Part shown: piece after piece, positions 43,244-54,380 of the stretch
Layout of the letters: the number at the start of each line of letters is the position of its first letter
Position numbering within the stretch: position 1 is the first letter of the stretch
Source: Helicostylum pulchrum
Lineage: Eukaryota > Mucoromycota > Mucoromycetes > Mucorales > Mucoraceae
Direction of reading: 5' to 3'
DNA length: 64,000 bases
NCBI GenBank assembly: GCA_025677825.1
Contig: JAIXMO010000031.1
Coordinates: 1 to 64,000 of the forward strand
Notes under the pieces: model-generated
What the model saw: the letters and a program-made list of their open reading frames with translations, nothing else
Database searches by the model: none
What the model was told of the DNA's origin: nothing
Made by a program: the position numbers and the translations under genes

Positions 43244-45723
43244 CTATTCTATCTTTGCCACTTCGTCTGATCTTAGTATGAATTCTTGTCTATCAAACCC
43301 ATCATCTTCATCATTGTCATCATTGTCACCAGCACCAGCACCAGCACCACTAACTTCTTTCTTTTGTTTATCAATGCTATTATTTACTTCCAAGCTTTGG
43401 GTATTGTTGTTATTAATATTAATGGTCGTGGTATTATGGTTATTATTAGTATTATGAGTAGGTATTTCCTTTGATACATTTTTGTTGGTTATGGTAGCCG
43501 TAGAAGAGTTATTTGTCAATAAACTGATTGAGCTTTTCGAGTTATTTAATTCAGATACTGTTGCTGCTCTTCTTAAATTACTTTGATTTGTTTTTAAAGC
43601 TGGGTAAGATATATCGTCTGGTTTACTAATACTTAGGCTTTGCATTGGGTGATGCGTTGGTGTACTTGCTGCTCTTCGGATCATCCAGTCAGAAGAGGAA
43701 GACGACGAAGAACTTGTTTTGGTATTATCATCTTCTGATATGACTCTTGACCAAGGTGAAGGAAGTAATATAATGGAAGATGCATTAGTTACTACTGTAG
43801 TAGACGTATTAATCGTATCTGATCTTGTTGGTAAACCACTTGTATTCACTTGTAACGGATGCGGTGTTTGAGCTGAAGGCCTTCTTGATTGATTGTTATA
43901 GTATTCAAATGGTTCAGTTGCAGAAACAGGACCTTTAAAGGAAATTTCGACCATTTCATGCTGATTTACAGAAGGACGATGATGCATAGGTTGAGATAAA
44001 TCGGATGAAGAAGAGTGATTCTGTGAGAAATCATCATTTTTATTATTTCTTCTATTTCTTTGCCTTTGATGATGAGAGTTTAAAAAATAAAAGGCTACCA
44101 AGATCAATACAAACACAACTAGTCCTCCTGTAACAGCACCAGCTACTATAGAGATTGAGGGGGAACTCGGGACATTATTTCCAGGCCGACCTCCTATACC
44201 ATTTTCTTTTCCACTGGCTCCATTACCTCCTGTATTATATCCAGGTGATGGCGTATAAACTGAAGTCCAGCTCCATGTTGTTATATCCAATACTTCAATA
44301 TCTGACATCACCGTAAGTGCTGTAGAAACACCTGTAAATCCAAATGCAACAATCATATTGGTATTGACAAGTGTAGCTTTTTTTTTTTTTTTTTTTTTTT
44401 ACTTTATACCATTAATTACTTGTTATTTTTACTATTTTTTTTTTTTTGTTATAATTACCTGTATGCTAAGGATATTAAGTAAAAAATAAACTTTCAAAAC
44501 CCAATTTTTTAAAACCAAAAACTTACATCAGCTCTTCCTTGTACTGCAGCATTTGTATTTTTAACATTCCAAGTCCAAGTACGTGTATCAAGTACGGCCA
44601 CATCATTATATACATGATATCCGTCATAGCCACCATAACTACAAGATACATTTTTTCTTTTTTTTTAAAAAAAAATTAAAATATACTGTGTATGTAAAAC
44701 ACTTACACTAAGATCGAAAAACCATCAGGCATTAATAATTGACTATGACTACTACGGTTGGCTGGCTTATTTTCCTTGTCTAATTTTGCATAAATCTGAG
44801 CCCATCTTGAGGTTGAAATATCAAATATCCAGACATCCGCTAACGAGATGGCATCACCTGTTGCACCATCAAACCCGCCCAACACAACAATTCGATGACC
44901 AGAGATCAATGTTTGAGTATGAGCGTAACGTAAAGGTGGATAGATATTCTCGTCTGAATCAATATTAGTTGAATTGGCAGGGTAAACAGAGTCAAAACGA
45001 TACATGCTTGCAGATAATACAGGCCTTGTTGTATTAATTGTAGACGGTGGAGGCGCTAATGTTGCTCGTTTACCGCCCCAAATCTATAAAATATTAATGT
45101 GCGATGCAATTTAGTATATTTATATATGTATATATATATATTATACGCTTGTAACATGTATATACTCTACATAGGCTATACCATGTTCAGTAGTAGTGCA
45201 TGCGGCACCTTGTCGGTTCAAATGATTTCCACTCGGTAAGCTAAATGAATTCCATCGACCTAAATCACAGTCATAGCTGTAGGCTGTCGGCTCTTCATCA
45301 CTTGAAAATTTATCGGTTTGCGGCATCACACCACCAATAACAATCATGTTTCCATTATTTGGACCGCCCATAAAAGCAACATGAGAGTAAACGGATGGGC
45401 CTCCAACTGAACTCTGTGGTCCTGAAGAAGGTTTCCATGGTGGATCTGTGAGTTGATATGGTAAATGCACTGGTAAAATAGCTAAATCTGATATCCATTC
45501 TGACTGATTTGCGGATGAACTAACTGATGAATCCCCTCCATAAAAATATATGCTAACGTAAATTCTCAGTAAAAAAAATAATTAAATAAACAAAAGATAT
45601 AGTTCAATTATACCTATCATTGACTTGTATAGCAGAATGTCCAAATCTACCTTGAACTGTATAAGCGTTTATTTCTGATTGAAAAACAAGAACCCACCAA
45701 AATAATAATACAATGTACATCAT
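43244..45723 (-). CDS. Kelch-repeat membrane protein
   Basis: Six exons (45614-45723, 45171-45552, 44707-45083, 44527-44638, 44459-44465, 43244-44376) encode 706 aa. A signal peptide (MMYIVLLFWWVLVFQSEINA) is followed by kelch-type beta-propeller blades with repeated Gly-Gly and Trp (IYFYGGD, IVIGGV, YVWGGK-type, IVVLGGFDG, LVYGGYDG, IVAFGF). A membrane span (about residues 403-426, SIVAGAVTGGLVVFVLILVAFYFL) leads to a basic stop-transfer stretch and a long Ser/Asn/Thr-rich cytoplasmic tail. So the propeller faces outside or the lumen. Similar fungal proteins are often called cell-polarity or attractin-like kelch proteins; the role here is unknown. The fifth exon is only 7 nt. The initiator could be either of two adjacent ATG codons. 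Confidence 0.9.
44459..44465 (-). other. 7-nt microexon of the kelch gene
   Basis: CATACAG on the minus strand, between a CCTTAG acceptor and a GTAATT donor. With it the blade reads Asp-His-Thr-Ala-Thr-Leu, the usual kelch start; without it the reading frame is lost. Confidence 0.85.
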
Positions 45724-45881
45724 TATTTTTTCATTTAGAAACTTGAAAAAAAACAAAAAAAAAGAGAGAAAGAGGGTTTAGTTCTGACAGAAAAAAGAAC
45801 TCTATAAGACGAATAACCGGCTATTTCTGTGCCGTTAAATATTTTTTAGCTTTTATTGAAACCTTTTTAACTTTTTATATT

Positions 45882-46154
45882 TTAGAAGCGAGTCTTTTTG
45901 AAAAGGGGTTCTTCAATATCTTCGTCTTCTTCTTCTTCCTTTTCTTTTAATCCTAATCGTTTATATAAATCTAATTTGGAGTTCATTTGACTAATGGACC
46001 TTCCCATAAAAATACTGTCACGATCAACGTCTATTTCAGGAGAAGGGACTTGGGTCTCTTCAGCTCTTTTTAATTGCTGTTCTCTCACTATATCTTTAAA
46101 CAGTTCAATATCCATTGTTGTCAATGTCACTGAGGTTGGTTTACGACGCAACAT
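45882..46154 (-). CDS. CDC26: Anaphase-promoting complex subunit Cdc26 (Apc12)
   Basis: Single exon, 90 aa. The first residues MLRRKPTSVTLTTMDIELF match the conserved N-terminus of Cdc26, which inserts into the TPR groove of Apc6/Cdc16 and stabilises it. The rest is charged, with RLGLKEKEEEEDEDIEEPLF in the tail, as expected for this small, mostly disordered subunit. The acetylated Met and MLRRKPT segment is the only strongly conserved part in the family, so the identification rests on it, but the match there is close. Confidence 0.85.
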   Translation of the reverse strand: MLRRKPTSVTLTTMDIELFKDIVREQQLKRAEETQVPSPEIDVDRDSIFMGRSISQMNSKLDLYKRLGLKEKEEEEDEDIEEPLFKKTRF

Positions 46155-46590
46155 TTTTTGAGTAAAAAAACAAAGAAAACCACTTTTTTTTTTGAAGCAT
46201 TTTTTTTAAAAAATTGCGGCACACTTTCTCCTCTTTTTCAATATTCCTACTCCGTTGTTGTACTGACACCAAGATACAGAATTGTTTCAGTTGGAACGTG
46301 TATGAAAGGGGTTAAGCGTCTAAACTATGAGCAATTGACGTCAAATGAATGTTCCGACCTAGTAGGACCTTGCAACACAAAGATAGGACCCCCTTTCCGC
46401 GGTTGTCTTTTGTACATTCATATTCTCACATTATTTCCCTCGGAAGCGATATACCTATTAATAACTTCCATTGTGTAAAATACTCGTAACACGTTCCGTG
46501 TATACTTTTTTTTTGTGTGAAATATGATAATATGCATTTTATTATTTTGGAAAAAAAAAATATATCTAGGGATGGAAAAACTATAATCAT
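46155..46590. other. Intergenic region between Cdc26 and Erb1 genes
   Basis: 436 bp: promoter of the Cdc26 gene and 3' flank of the Erb1 gene. No further gene; the frame at 46158-46478 has no domain. Confidence 0.5.
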
Positions 46591-49167
46591 TTAAGTCCAG
46601 AGACTGAAGTTACCTCTAGCATCACTGGAGAATAACCAAGGTTGAGTAGGATGGAATTCGATATTCAAGACACCAAGACCGTCCTTTGTAGATTCGCTTC
46701 TCAAAATCTTTACAGGTACAATTAAAGGATTTTGCAACAAATCGTTATAGACCATACCGTAAAAGATTTGAATAGTACCGTCATCAGAAGAAGAAGCAAA
46801 GAGAGGGTATCGCTTGTGGAAAGACACCTGGCGAACAGCCTTTTCGTGATATCTACACATATTAATCATAATTAAGTATTTGAATTATCCACATACAAAT
46901 TATTCTTTTTTTTTCTTACCTAAGAGATTTATATGGCCTTGAGCTAAGATCCAAATCGAACCAGCACACCTTTTTATCGTATGAACCAATAATGACATTA
47001 TCACCACCGGGATGAATATCAATACTTGAAACCCATTTAACACTGGTTTGTAATGTTTTAACTAATTGTTGTTGCATCAAATCGTATACACGAACATAAA
47101 TTTGAGTCTAATAAAAAAAAACAATTAGTATGCAAATAAATGATAACTAACAAGTAAAAAAAAAAAACTTACAGCGACAAAGAAAATAGGTTTGATAGGA
47201 TGGAAAGCAACCTTTTGGACAAGACCCTTGAGTTTCTTGAAGGGAGTTTGAGTTTGATGTTTTGAGATTTGATGGATAAGAACAGCAAGATTCTTTGCGT
47301 CAGGAGAGACAGTAGCAAGGTAATCACCCTTACGATGCCATGTAACTTGCTTAACGACTTGTGTATGTTGAATACGGACCTTATAACCATACTTTTCTTC
47401 ATCAGCTTCACTTGCTCTAACCCAAGTGACAGCTTGCTTACCGTCTTCCTTTGGAATAGCAAAACCTGACTTTGTGAATTGGTCTGTGTTCATGGCTTGT
47501 TCAGCAGAACAGAGCTTAGGGGGAGAGATCAAGTGAACTTCACCATGACCAACTGAGATAGCAAAGAGCCAGACATCAGGGTTAGGACACCAACCGAGTG
47601 CATGAATAATACCATCGAATTTCCACATGGTAAGACAACGACCAGTCAGAACTTCCCAGAGACGACAAGTATTATCGTCAGAACCGGAGACAGCATAAAG
47701 ACCGTTAGGGTGAACGGAGAGTGCACGAATACGACCAGTATGACCTACATATGAAATAGATTGATGTGTAGGGAAAGGACGAAGATCCTTAGGACTGGGT
47801 AACTTGGGAACAAGTGACTCAGGATCAATATTCAATCTGTTCTTACGAACACGGGGAGCCAAATAAAGATCAAGACAACGATGGAATCTTTCTTGAATGA
47901 ACTTATCATAGGCAGGAACATGACGTAAGCTAGCATGCTTCTTGGGAATGTAGTTCTTTGGTCTATCCTCTTCGTCCATTTCATTCCATTGCTTAATATC
48001 CTCTTCATCAGGAAGATATTCAGCAGGAGGGTTATAACTTTCATCATGCTCAGGTAATTTCATCTTTGGTGCAGCAATGTGCATAATGTGATCTTCACGA
48101 GGAGCATCTTCATCACCCCAAAGGTTATAGAAGCGAGGCTTTTCATCTTTAGGTTTACGAGGTACAATACGACCTTGACGAATAGCACGAACAATCTTCA
48201 TAATCTTCTTTGCTTCCCACTTGGAAGGAATGAATCTGCTCTTGGGTTCGGGACGAGCAGTAAGAGGCATAATCTCTGTCTTTGAAGTAAACCATTCGAC
48301 TGTAGGTTCATAAGGATTATATGTTGAATCAGGAATAATACCTCTTTGAAGACGTTGAATAATATCCAATTCCTTGTCATCAAGAATAATATCCTTTCCT
48401 TCTACATCACTCTTCACTGTCTTCCAAGAATCAGGATCTTCCATGGTAGCCAAAAATTTATCGAGTTCATCACCTGTTGCAGGCTTCAAGATCTTCTTAC
48501 CATCAATATCGTAACCGATATGAGGTAAATCATTATACCATTCAAGAGGTACATTTCCAATAGTATTTTCGGTTTCCTCAGTTGAACTATCACTATCGTA
48601 ATTACCTTCAATATCGGGTAACTTTTCCTTGGCATAACGTTGACGGTAAGGAGCAGGCCTAAAAGAGAGAAGAAAAAATTAAAATTTTGTATAAATATGC
48701 TAAATGTCGCGATCTATATTTTTAATAAATACATACATTTTGAAATCGTCTTCGTCAGAGTTTTCGTTGTTTTCTCTTTCGAGTTCAAGTTCAAGCTCTT
48801 CATCTAATTCAGCTTCGTCTGCATAAGCAGCTTCCATTGCCTCGTCTTCGTCGTCCTCTTCTTCGTCTCCTTCTTCAAGTTCTTCACTATCAGCTTCAAA
48901 ATCGACATCGTCTTCGTCATCATCACTGAGAGTAATTTCAGGGAAGGCTTCGGTAATATCGTCTTCATTGTCAGTGTTGTTATCTTCTTCTTCAGAAGAT
49001 CCCATGTCAATGTCTACCTTTCCAAAATCCTCTTTGTCGCTCTCCTCCTCTTCTTCTTCTTCAGCAGCACGACGCTTCAAGTTCTTTGCGACCGGCTTAG
49101 GTTGAGACTTTGGTGTGACAACCTTTGTGTCCTTTTTTTGAACGGAGGTCTTCTTTTTAGGAGCCAT
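46591..49167 (-). CDS. ERB1: Ribosome biogenesis protein Erb1 / Bop1
   Basis: Four exons (48737-49167, 47173-48658, 46920-47107, 46591-46852) encode 788 aa. A basic start and a long acidic region (about residues 35-140) are followed by the BOP1 N-terminal domain ([78 protein letters not shown]). A seven-bladed WD40 propeller starts at [17 protein letters not shown] and ends [12 protein letters not shown]. Family knowledge: Erb1 works with Nop7 and Ytm1 (PeBoW complex) in pre-60S maturation in the nucleolus. The three introns lie one before the BOP1 domain and two within the propeller. Very high similarity to the family makes this one of the surest calls. Confidence 0.96.
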
Positions 49168-50149
49168 ACTTTTTTTGAATTATGTATATAAAAAGTGTCA
49201 AAAAAAAAAAGAAAAAAAAGTTAAAGTTTAGTTAAAAGTGGCTTTCAAGAAAAAAAAGAAAAAAAAGTCACTCTGCGCAAAAAAACCTGGAGGACTGGTT
49301 TCTTGGGTGGATGCTTTTTTGTGTTTGTAACTCAGGCTTAATACACTGTAGCTGAAGAGCACAACGAAGTATCACAGAAGCGATAGTTTAACTGATTTAT
49401 GTGATAAGGTATGGGCTTAAGCTACATATAAATCAAAGAAACATAGTAAGCTTTTACCATCCTCTGCCGTTATAAAACATAGAATACATTACACCCCCTT
49501 ACCAATTTTCTCCCGAACAAAGAAATTAAGTATTTAACTTTAAAATTAGATTTTCATATCTTACATCACTTTTTATCAATGTTGGTAAATAGAATGACTT
49601 CGGCATTTTACTTCCGAGAAAGTAACTCGATAAGTATGGCATTGTGGTTTATGCTGTCCTTTGGGAGCTTCAGAGTAGTTGTGAAAATACAAACCTACGT
49701 CTACATTAAAAAGTAGATTATCATATGATAATTGATGACTACACAAACTTCGTGTTCTCTAACTAAGGCATCCTGACAAATTAGAGCTGGTTTTTTGAAG
49801 CTAGCTCTTCACACAAGTGCTTTTATAGACTTTTCTGATTTGTTTTCTCGTTCTGATTTTAGTTTGAAAGGATAGCTCAATAGACCTCCAAGAAAGCTCC
49901 TCGAAGCACGTCCGTACCGAGGAGCCTGTCGAGGATCTAGAGTATCATTTCAAAAGGTCTACTGCTAACAAATTAACATCTTTTACTCGGACTATCGTGA
50001 CGAGAACTTGATGATGATCTGCAAGCTTTGAAACCTAAGCTACTCACAAGTACCTGGAGCTATTAGAGAAGATGAGTCTTTTTTTACATTTAGTGACTGT
50101 CCCTCTTTTGGGTGATTTAATGTTGCTGATGTGAGTTTTTTCTTTTTTC

Positions 50150-50190
<41 letters not shown>

Positions 50191-50227
50191 TATATAGGGT
50201 TGTATTAAGTTACCATCTCGTATTAAA
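49168..50227. other. Divergent intergenic region with possible gene relic
   Basis: 1.06 kb between the divergent Erb1 and cyclin genes. Near 49872-50010 a 46-codon open stretch with a Glu/Ser-rich sequence is followed by frameshifted pieces; these look like a decayed coding relic. A GC-rich hairpin (49896-49925) sits in it. A T(37) run at 50153-50189 precedes the cyclin leader. Confidence 0.4.
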
Positions 50228-51909
50228 ATGTATTCACAACATTACCCAGTTATCGACAATAACGTTTATTCCACACCCCAACAATACCAACGTTTACAAT
50301 CTCCACTCTATCCGACTCTACCTTCGCAAAGAAAAGAACCTTTACCCAGTGCAACAGATGGTAAACCAAACATTACCTTATCTATTACAGAAATAGCAGA
50401 GTTTTCTTCTACCATGGTTTACTTGATGTGGCATGCCAGAAGACAATCTGTCATGGACTTGCATTCGAGTTCCAAAGTAGATTGTGTACAACAAAACAAT
50501 AACAATTTGGAACAAACCAGAGTTACAGCAGATATGGCTAATATGACTAGTGCAGCATTTAAAAAGTTCTGTAGACAGGTACGAAAATAAAATAAACTAA
50601 TAGAAAATATAGACTAATTAAGTTTCATGTAGATATTAAGTGCTACACAATTATCAGAATCAGTTGTATTACTATCATTAAAATATATAGCAATGTTGTT
50701 ACAGAACAATCCAAATATTCAAGGTGCAGATGGATCCGAATATCGATTATTTACAGTTGCACTTATGTTGGGTAAGCAGCACACCCACACACACACAAAA
50801 GTGGTATAAAACAATCTTTATTAACTTTTTTTTTTTTTTTTTGATGAAGCAAATAAGTTTCTAGATGATAATACGTTTACGAATAAGACATGGTCAGAAG
50901 TATCTGGGATGAAAGTGACGGATTTAAACATTATGGAACTAGAGTTTTTAGATGTATTAAGATTCAAGTTGTCGATTCAAAAAGAAGAATACGAAAGATG
51001 GCGGACAGCACTGTTTGGATTTCGTAGTCAACTTATGGGCGTACCTGTTGAAATGCAACGACAAAAACTTATGGAGACGATGGCACTATCGACGCAACCG
51101 TGGTTACAACCAACTATGCAACAGCAACATGCATCGCATAATTTCTACCTGTTTTCTAAAGCACAACAACAGTTTCCTGTTCAACCTACGTTTAATGGAC
51201 CTTTAGCTAGAGTACCGTTAAGAATACCAAATCATCCAGTGTATCCTGCTTTATATGATACTTCACCTAATAATGTCCAACATCGTTATTCTTCCTCAGG
51301 TCCAAATAGAAGACCTGCAGAAAATACTGGTTATGCACCTTATCAAAAGCAACAGCCATCACCATTTACAACTCCTATTGCCAATCAACAACCCTTTGCT
51401 ACAGGTACTCGTGCCAGTCATCGTACATCCTCTTTACCTCAATCGGGCGGATTGGATTTAACAGTAAAGAATTCATCTTATTATTATGCTACACCTTCTA
51501 GTACACCCACAAACAACAACGTATATCAACCTCATATTCAATTAAGTTTTCCCTCGACTACGAGTTATTATGTTGATACACCTGCTGCAAATCCAACAAC
51601 AACAACAACAACTACTACTACTACTACTACTACTCAATCACCGGCTGATTATAATCCATACGTAGCAAATACGAATAATATGAGTGATGTCTATAACAGG
51701 TCAACAGTACCGAGATCTACATCGTACAAGGTAATATATTAAATAATATATAATCTTTTATATAAAAACTTATATATTATTATTAGAATGTGCCTGTAAC
51801 ACCAAATGGACATTACATGTACTCGCAACAAGCCTATAATAATGGTCCTACCATGGAAGACCCACTCACTGCTATTGATTCTTATCGAACAAACTATCAT
51901 CATCATTAA
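50228..51909 (+). CDS. Pho80/Pcl-type cyclin
   Basis: Four exons (50228-50578, 50633-50771, 50850-51730, 51787-51909) encode 497 aa. The cyclin box runs from about residue 55 to 195 and includes FCRQILSATQLSESVVLLSLKYIAML, the [31 protein letters not shown] core, and LNIMELEFLDVLRFKLSI. This order is that of fungal Pho80/Pcl cyclins, partners of Pho85-like CDKs in phosphate sensing, morphogenesis and glycogen control. The rest is Pro/Ser/Thr/Tyr/Gln-rich and probably disordered, with a Thr run of 13. The length and long tail are closest to Clg1-like members. The gene converges on the Tpt1 gene. Confidence 0.9.
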
Positions 51910-51969
51910 GATTGTAAATATAAACCTTATTAATTATCCCACTCAAATAACTATCCAAATTCAAATATA

Positions 51970-52003
51970 TCCCCCCTTCCCCTTCCCCTTCCCCTTCCCC
52001 CTC
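51970..52003 (+). repeat. CCCCTT hexamer repeat
   Basis: Four to five copies of a CCCCTT unit between the convergent cyclin and Tpt1 genes. On the minus strand it would read Glu-Gly repeats if the Tpt1 frame were not spliced or stopped. Confidence 0.85.
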
Positions 52004-52784
52004 TACACACACACTGTAAGCAAAAAAAAATAAAAAATATTGCAAAACATCACCTTGTTTATTTACAACCTTTTCAAAGTATTTTGGTTCTATCACACCG
52101 TTGATTCCACTTGATAAAATAACATTATTACTAGATTTATAAAACACAACACCATCTAATTTATCTTATTAGTTTTTTTTTTTTTCGTATTCATTTTCGT
52201 ATTCAGTTTTTTTTTTGTTTACCTGATCTAGCTTTTGATACATCAATGTAGATATAGACTTGACTCGAGTTACGCATACCACTAATGACACCTTTATCAT
52301 TAGGTAATCCAACTGCAAAATGAATATGGTTTCGATTCATCTTTGACAACCCTTGTTCTTTAATACTCTCCCAAGCTTTCGCACTCGTACCGTGAATAAC
52401 AGGTGAAACGTCTTGCTGAATCTCTTGTAAAAGATCTTTTGATTCCACTGTTTTTAAAGAATGACCTTGATTAGCTCTGATAAAGTACTCGCCCTCTATT
52501 TCAGTTAGCTGGTATCTTTTCTTATCGTTGGTGTCAACAACATGTTGAATTTGTTGTAACGTAATGTTTTTAAACTTTGGTCTTTGCAACTAAAATGACA
52601 AAGCAGTTTAGAGAGGAAGGATTTATGAAAAATGAGATACTGGTATTATTATTATTTTTACCAAGTCTGATACAGCAATATAACCACTAGCGGAAATAGT
52701 TAAACTTTCTTTAGCTGCACCATGTCTTAAAACATACGAAAGAAGTTTTGATAACTGAACAGATTCTTGAGGACTAAGGCTCAT
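52003..52784 (-). CDS. TPT1: tRNA 2'-phosphotransferase Tpt1
   Basis: Exons 52662-52784 and 52223-52589, then one starting at 52155, encode about 220 aa. Motifs: LSKLLSYVLRHGA at the start, then HGTSAKAWESIKEQGLSKMNRNHIHFA with the NAD-binding His-Gly-Thr and RNxxH(I)H, and VYIYIDVSKA, DGVVFYKSSNNVILSSG in the last exon. Family knowledge: it removes the 2'-phosphate left at tRNA splice joints, using NAD+. The C-terminus is uncertain. The frame runs on to 51872 through a T-rich and a repeat-coded stretch overlapping the cyclin coding exon. A T-rich tract ending GCTTACAG near 52014 looks like a 3' splice site; splicing there from a phase-0 donor would end the protein at 52003, as annotated. Confidence 0.88.
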
Positions 52785-52839
52785 TAGAAAAAGAGAGAAA
52801 AAAACACGATTTATTTATTTTAAAAAAAAAATTATACAT

Positions 52840-54246
52840 TTAATCGCGAAGATGAGATAACTCAACAGCAAAACCAATAGCAACCTTTGAAAATTCCTTC
52901 ATGTGATCAAACGAAAGTTTATCAATGGTGTCTCCTCCAGTATGAATATAATGGTTTGAGTCATCAAACGCACTTTCAATAGTGAAAGCGGAAGGATATC
53001 CAAGCTTACGCCAAGAGGCATGGTCACTACAAGCGTAACCACACTTGGTAAGCGTGTAGGGGATATCAGCATAATTATCCACCAAATTCTTGAGGAAGTT
53101 AGTCAACCTTTCATCCACATGATCAGTAACAATACCAATCACCTCACCATTATCACCAATATAACCAGTCATATCGTTTTGCAACATGGCTACAACATGT
53201 CGGCCTTCTGCTTGGTATGCTTCAGAGACTGCTTGACTGCCCAATAAACCTGCTTCTTCACCACTGTACCAGTGGAATTCAACAGGACGTTCGGGCTTAA
53301 AGCCGTTTTCTACCAGACTACGGAATGCTTCGATAATAGTTACAGTGCCACTTCCGTCATCCTATATTTAAAGCAAACAATTCTGTTTAGTATCATGTGA
53401 TATATAAAATTAAAATTAAAAAATATCCTTACATCAGCACCGGGAGAACGACCATAAGTAGGTAACCACATATTGACAGAGTCTTGATGAGCGCCAACAA
53501 TGACAAGTTCATTATCTAAATCCTTGTTGGAGCCTTCAAATCTAGCAATAATAGAGAATTGATCCCACTAGCAGTAAAAAGAAAAAAAAAAGGGATTATT
53601 TTGTGTTACAATATTGCGTACATCTTTTTTTTACCTTGTGCTTGAATTCTTTTACGGACACATGATCGGTACGCTCTGCAATACCTTGAATTTGCTTAAT
53701 TAACCAACGACAAGATTGAGCGCCATAAGAAGACTTGTAGTATCTGTTACGGAAACTTGTAAACTTTGTTAAATGCTCTACCATACCGTCAGTTGTAAGG
53801 TTTCCAATAAATGGAGTCACTTCGCTTTGGTATTCAGATTTGGAAGGAATATCTTTTATAAACATCATGTGTCAGTGTGGGAGTAAAAATAAACAATTGA
53901 AACACTTTAAAAAAATAGCTTACATGGTGTCCAGGAAGAAAGGGTGGAGGGTGCTGCGTTACGATGGTCAGTAATATCCATGTACTTTACACCTGCACGG
54001 AGTAATGCTTCCTTATCTGATTCAGTCATCCATTTAGGGGGTGTATCCTCACTAAAACAGAAAATATGTAAGTACGCTTTTTTGTTTCTGGGGGTTACTA
54101 CTATTTTATTACCCGTATTGGATAAGACGAAGCTCAGGTTCCGAAGTACGGAATATGCGAAGCTGATCCATAGCAGCCAAAGGGCCAGCTTGAACAAAAG
54201 CAGAAAGTGCTGACACGGATAATAAAGATAAGGATAAAAACTTCAT
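52840..54246 (-). CDS. Secreted M28 aminopeptidase (leucine aminopeptidase type)
   Basis: Five exons (54113-54246, 53924-54051, 53635-53852, 53433-53567, 52840-53361) encode 378 aa. A signal peptide ([20 protein letters not shown]) comes first, then a propeptide-like segment. The M28 zinc ligands and catalytic residues follow in order: GAHQDS (His, Asp), DDGSG (bridging Asp, assembled at an intron), [13 protein letters not shown] (Glu-Glu), QNDMTGY (Asp) and [10 protein letters not shown] (His). The [17 protein letters not shown] segment with a nearby Cys pair (KCGYACSDH) is typical of the M28E Vibrio/Aspergillus Lap1 group. Such enzymes remove N-terminal residues from peptides outside the cell. 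All metal ligands are intact, so it should be active. It lies 55 bp downstream of the Tpt1 start, same strand. Confidence 0.94.
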
Positions 54247-54380
54247 GTTTTTTAAAAAGGGATAAAGAAAAAAGAAAAAAAAAGCTGGTGTCTTTTTATT
54301 TTATTTAACGACAAGAGGAGGTTAAATGACGTATTGTTAAGATTCTTGTTTTGGTAAATATTTGCGCTTTAAGAATATTT

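Noticed and set aside
50153..50189. T(37) run as a possible assembly gap or poly(A) insertion scar
   Set aside because: Similar long A/T runs occur throughout the window, including inside introns, and no retro-element or duplicated site adjoins it.
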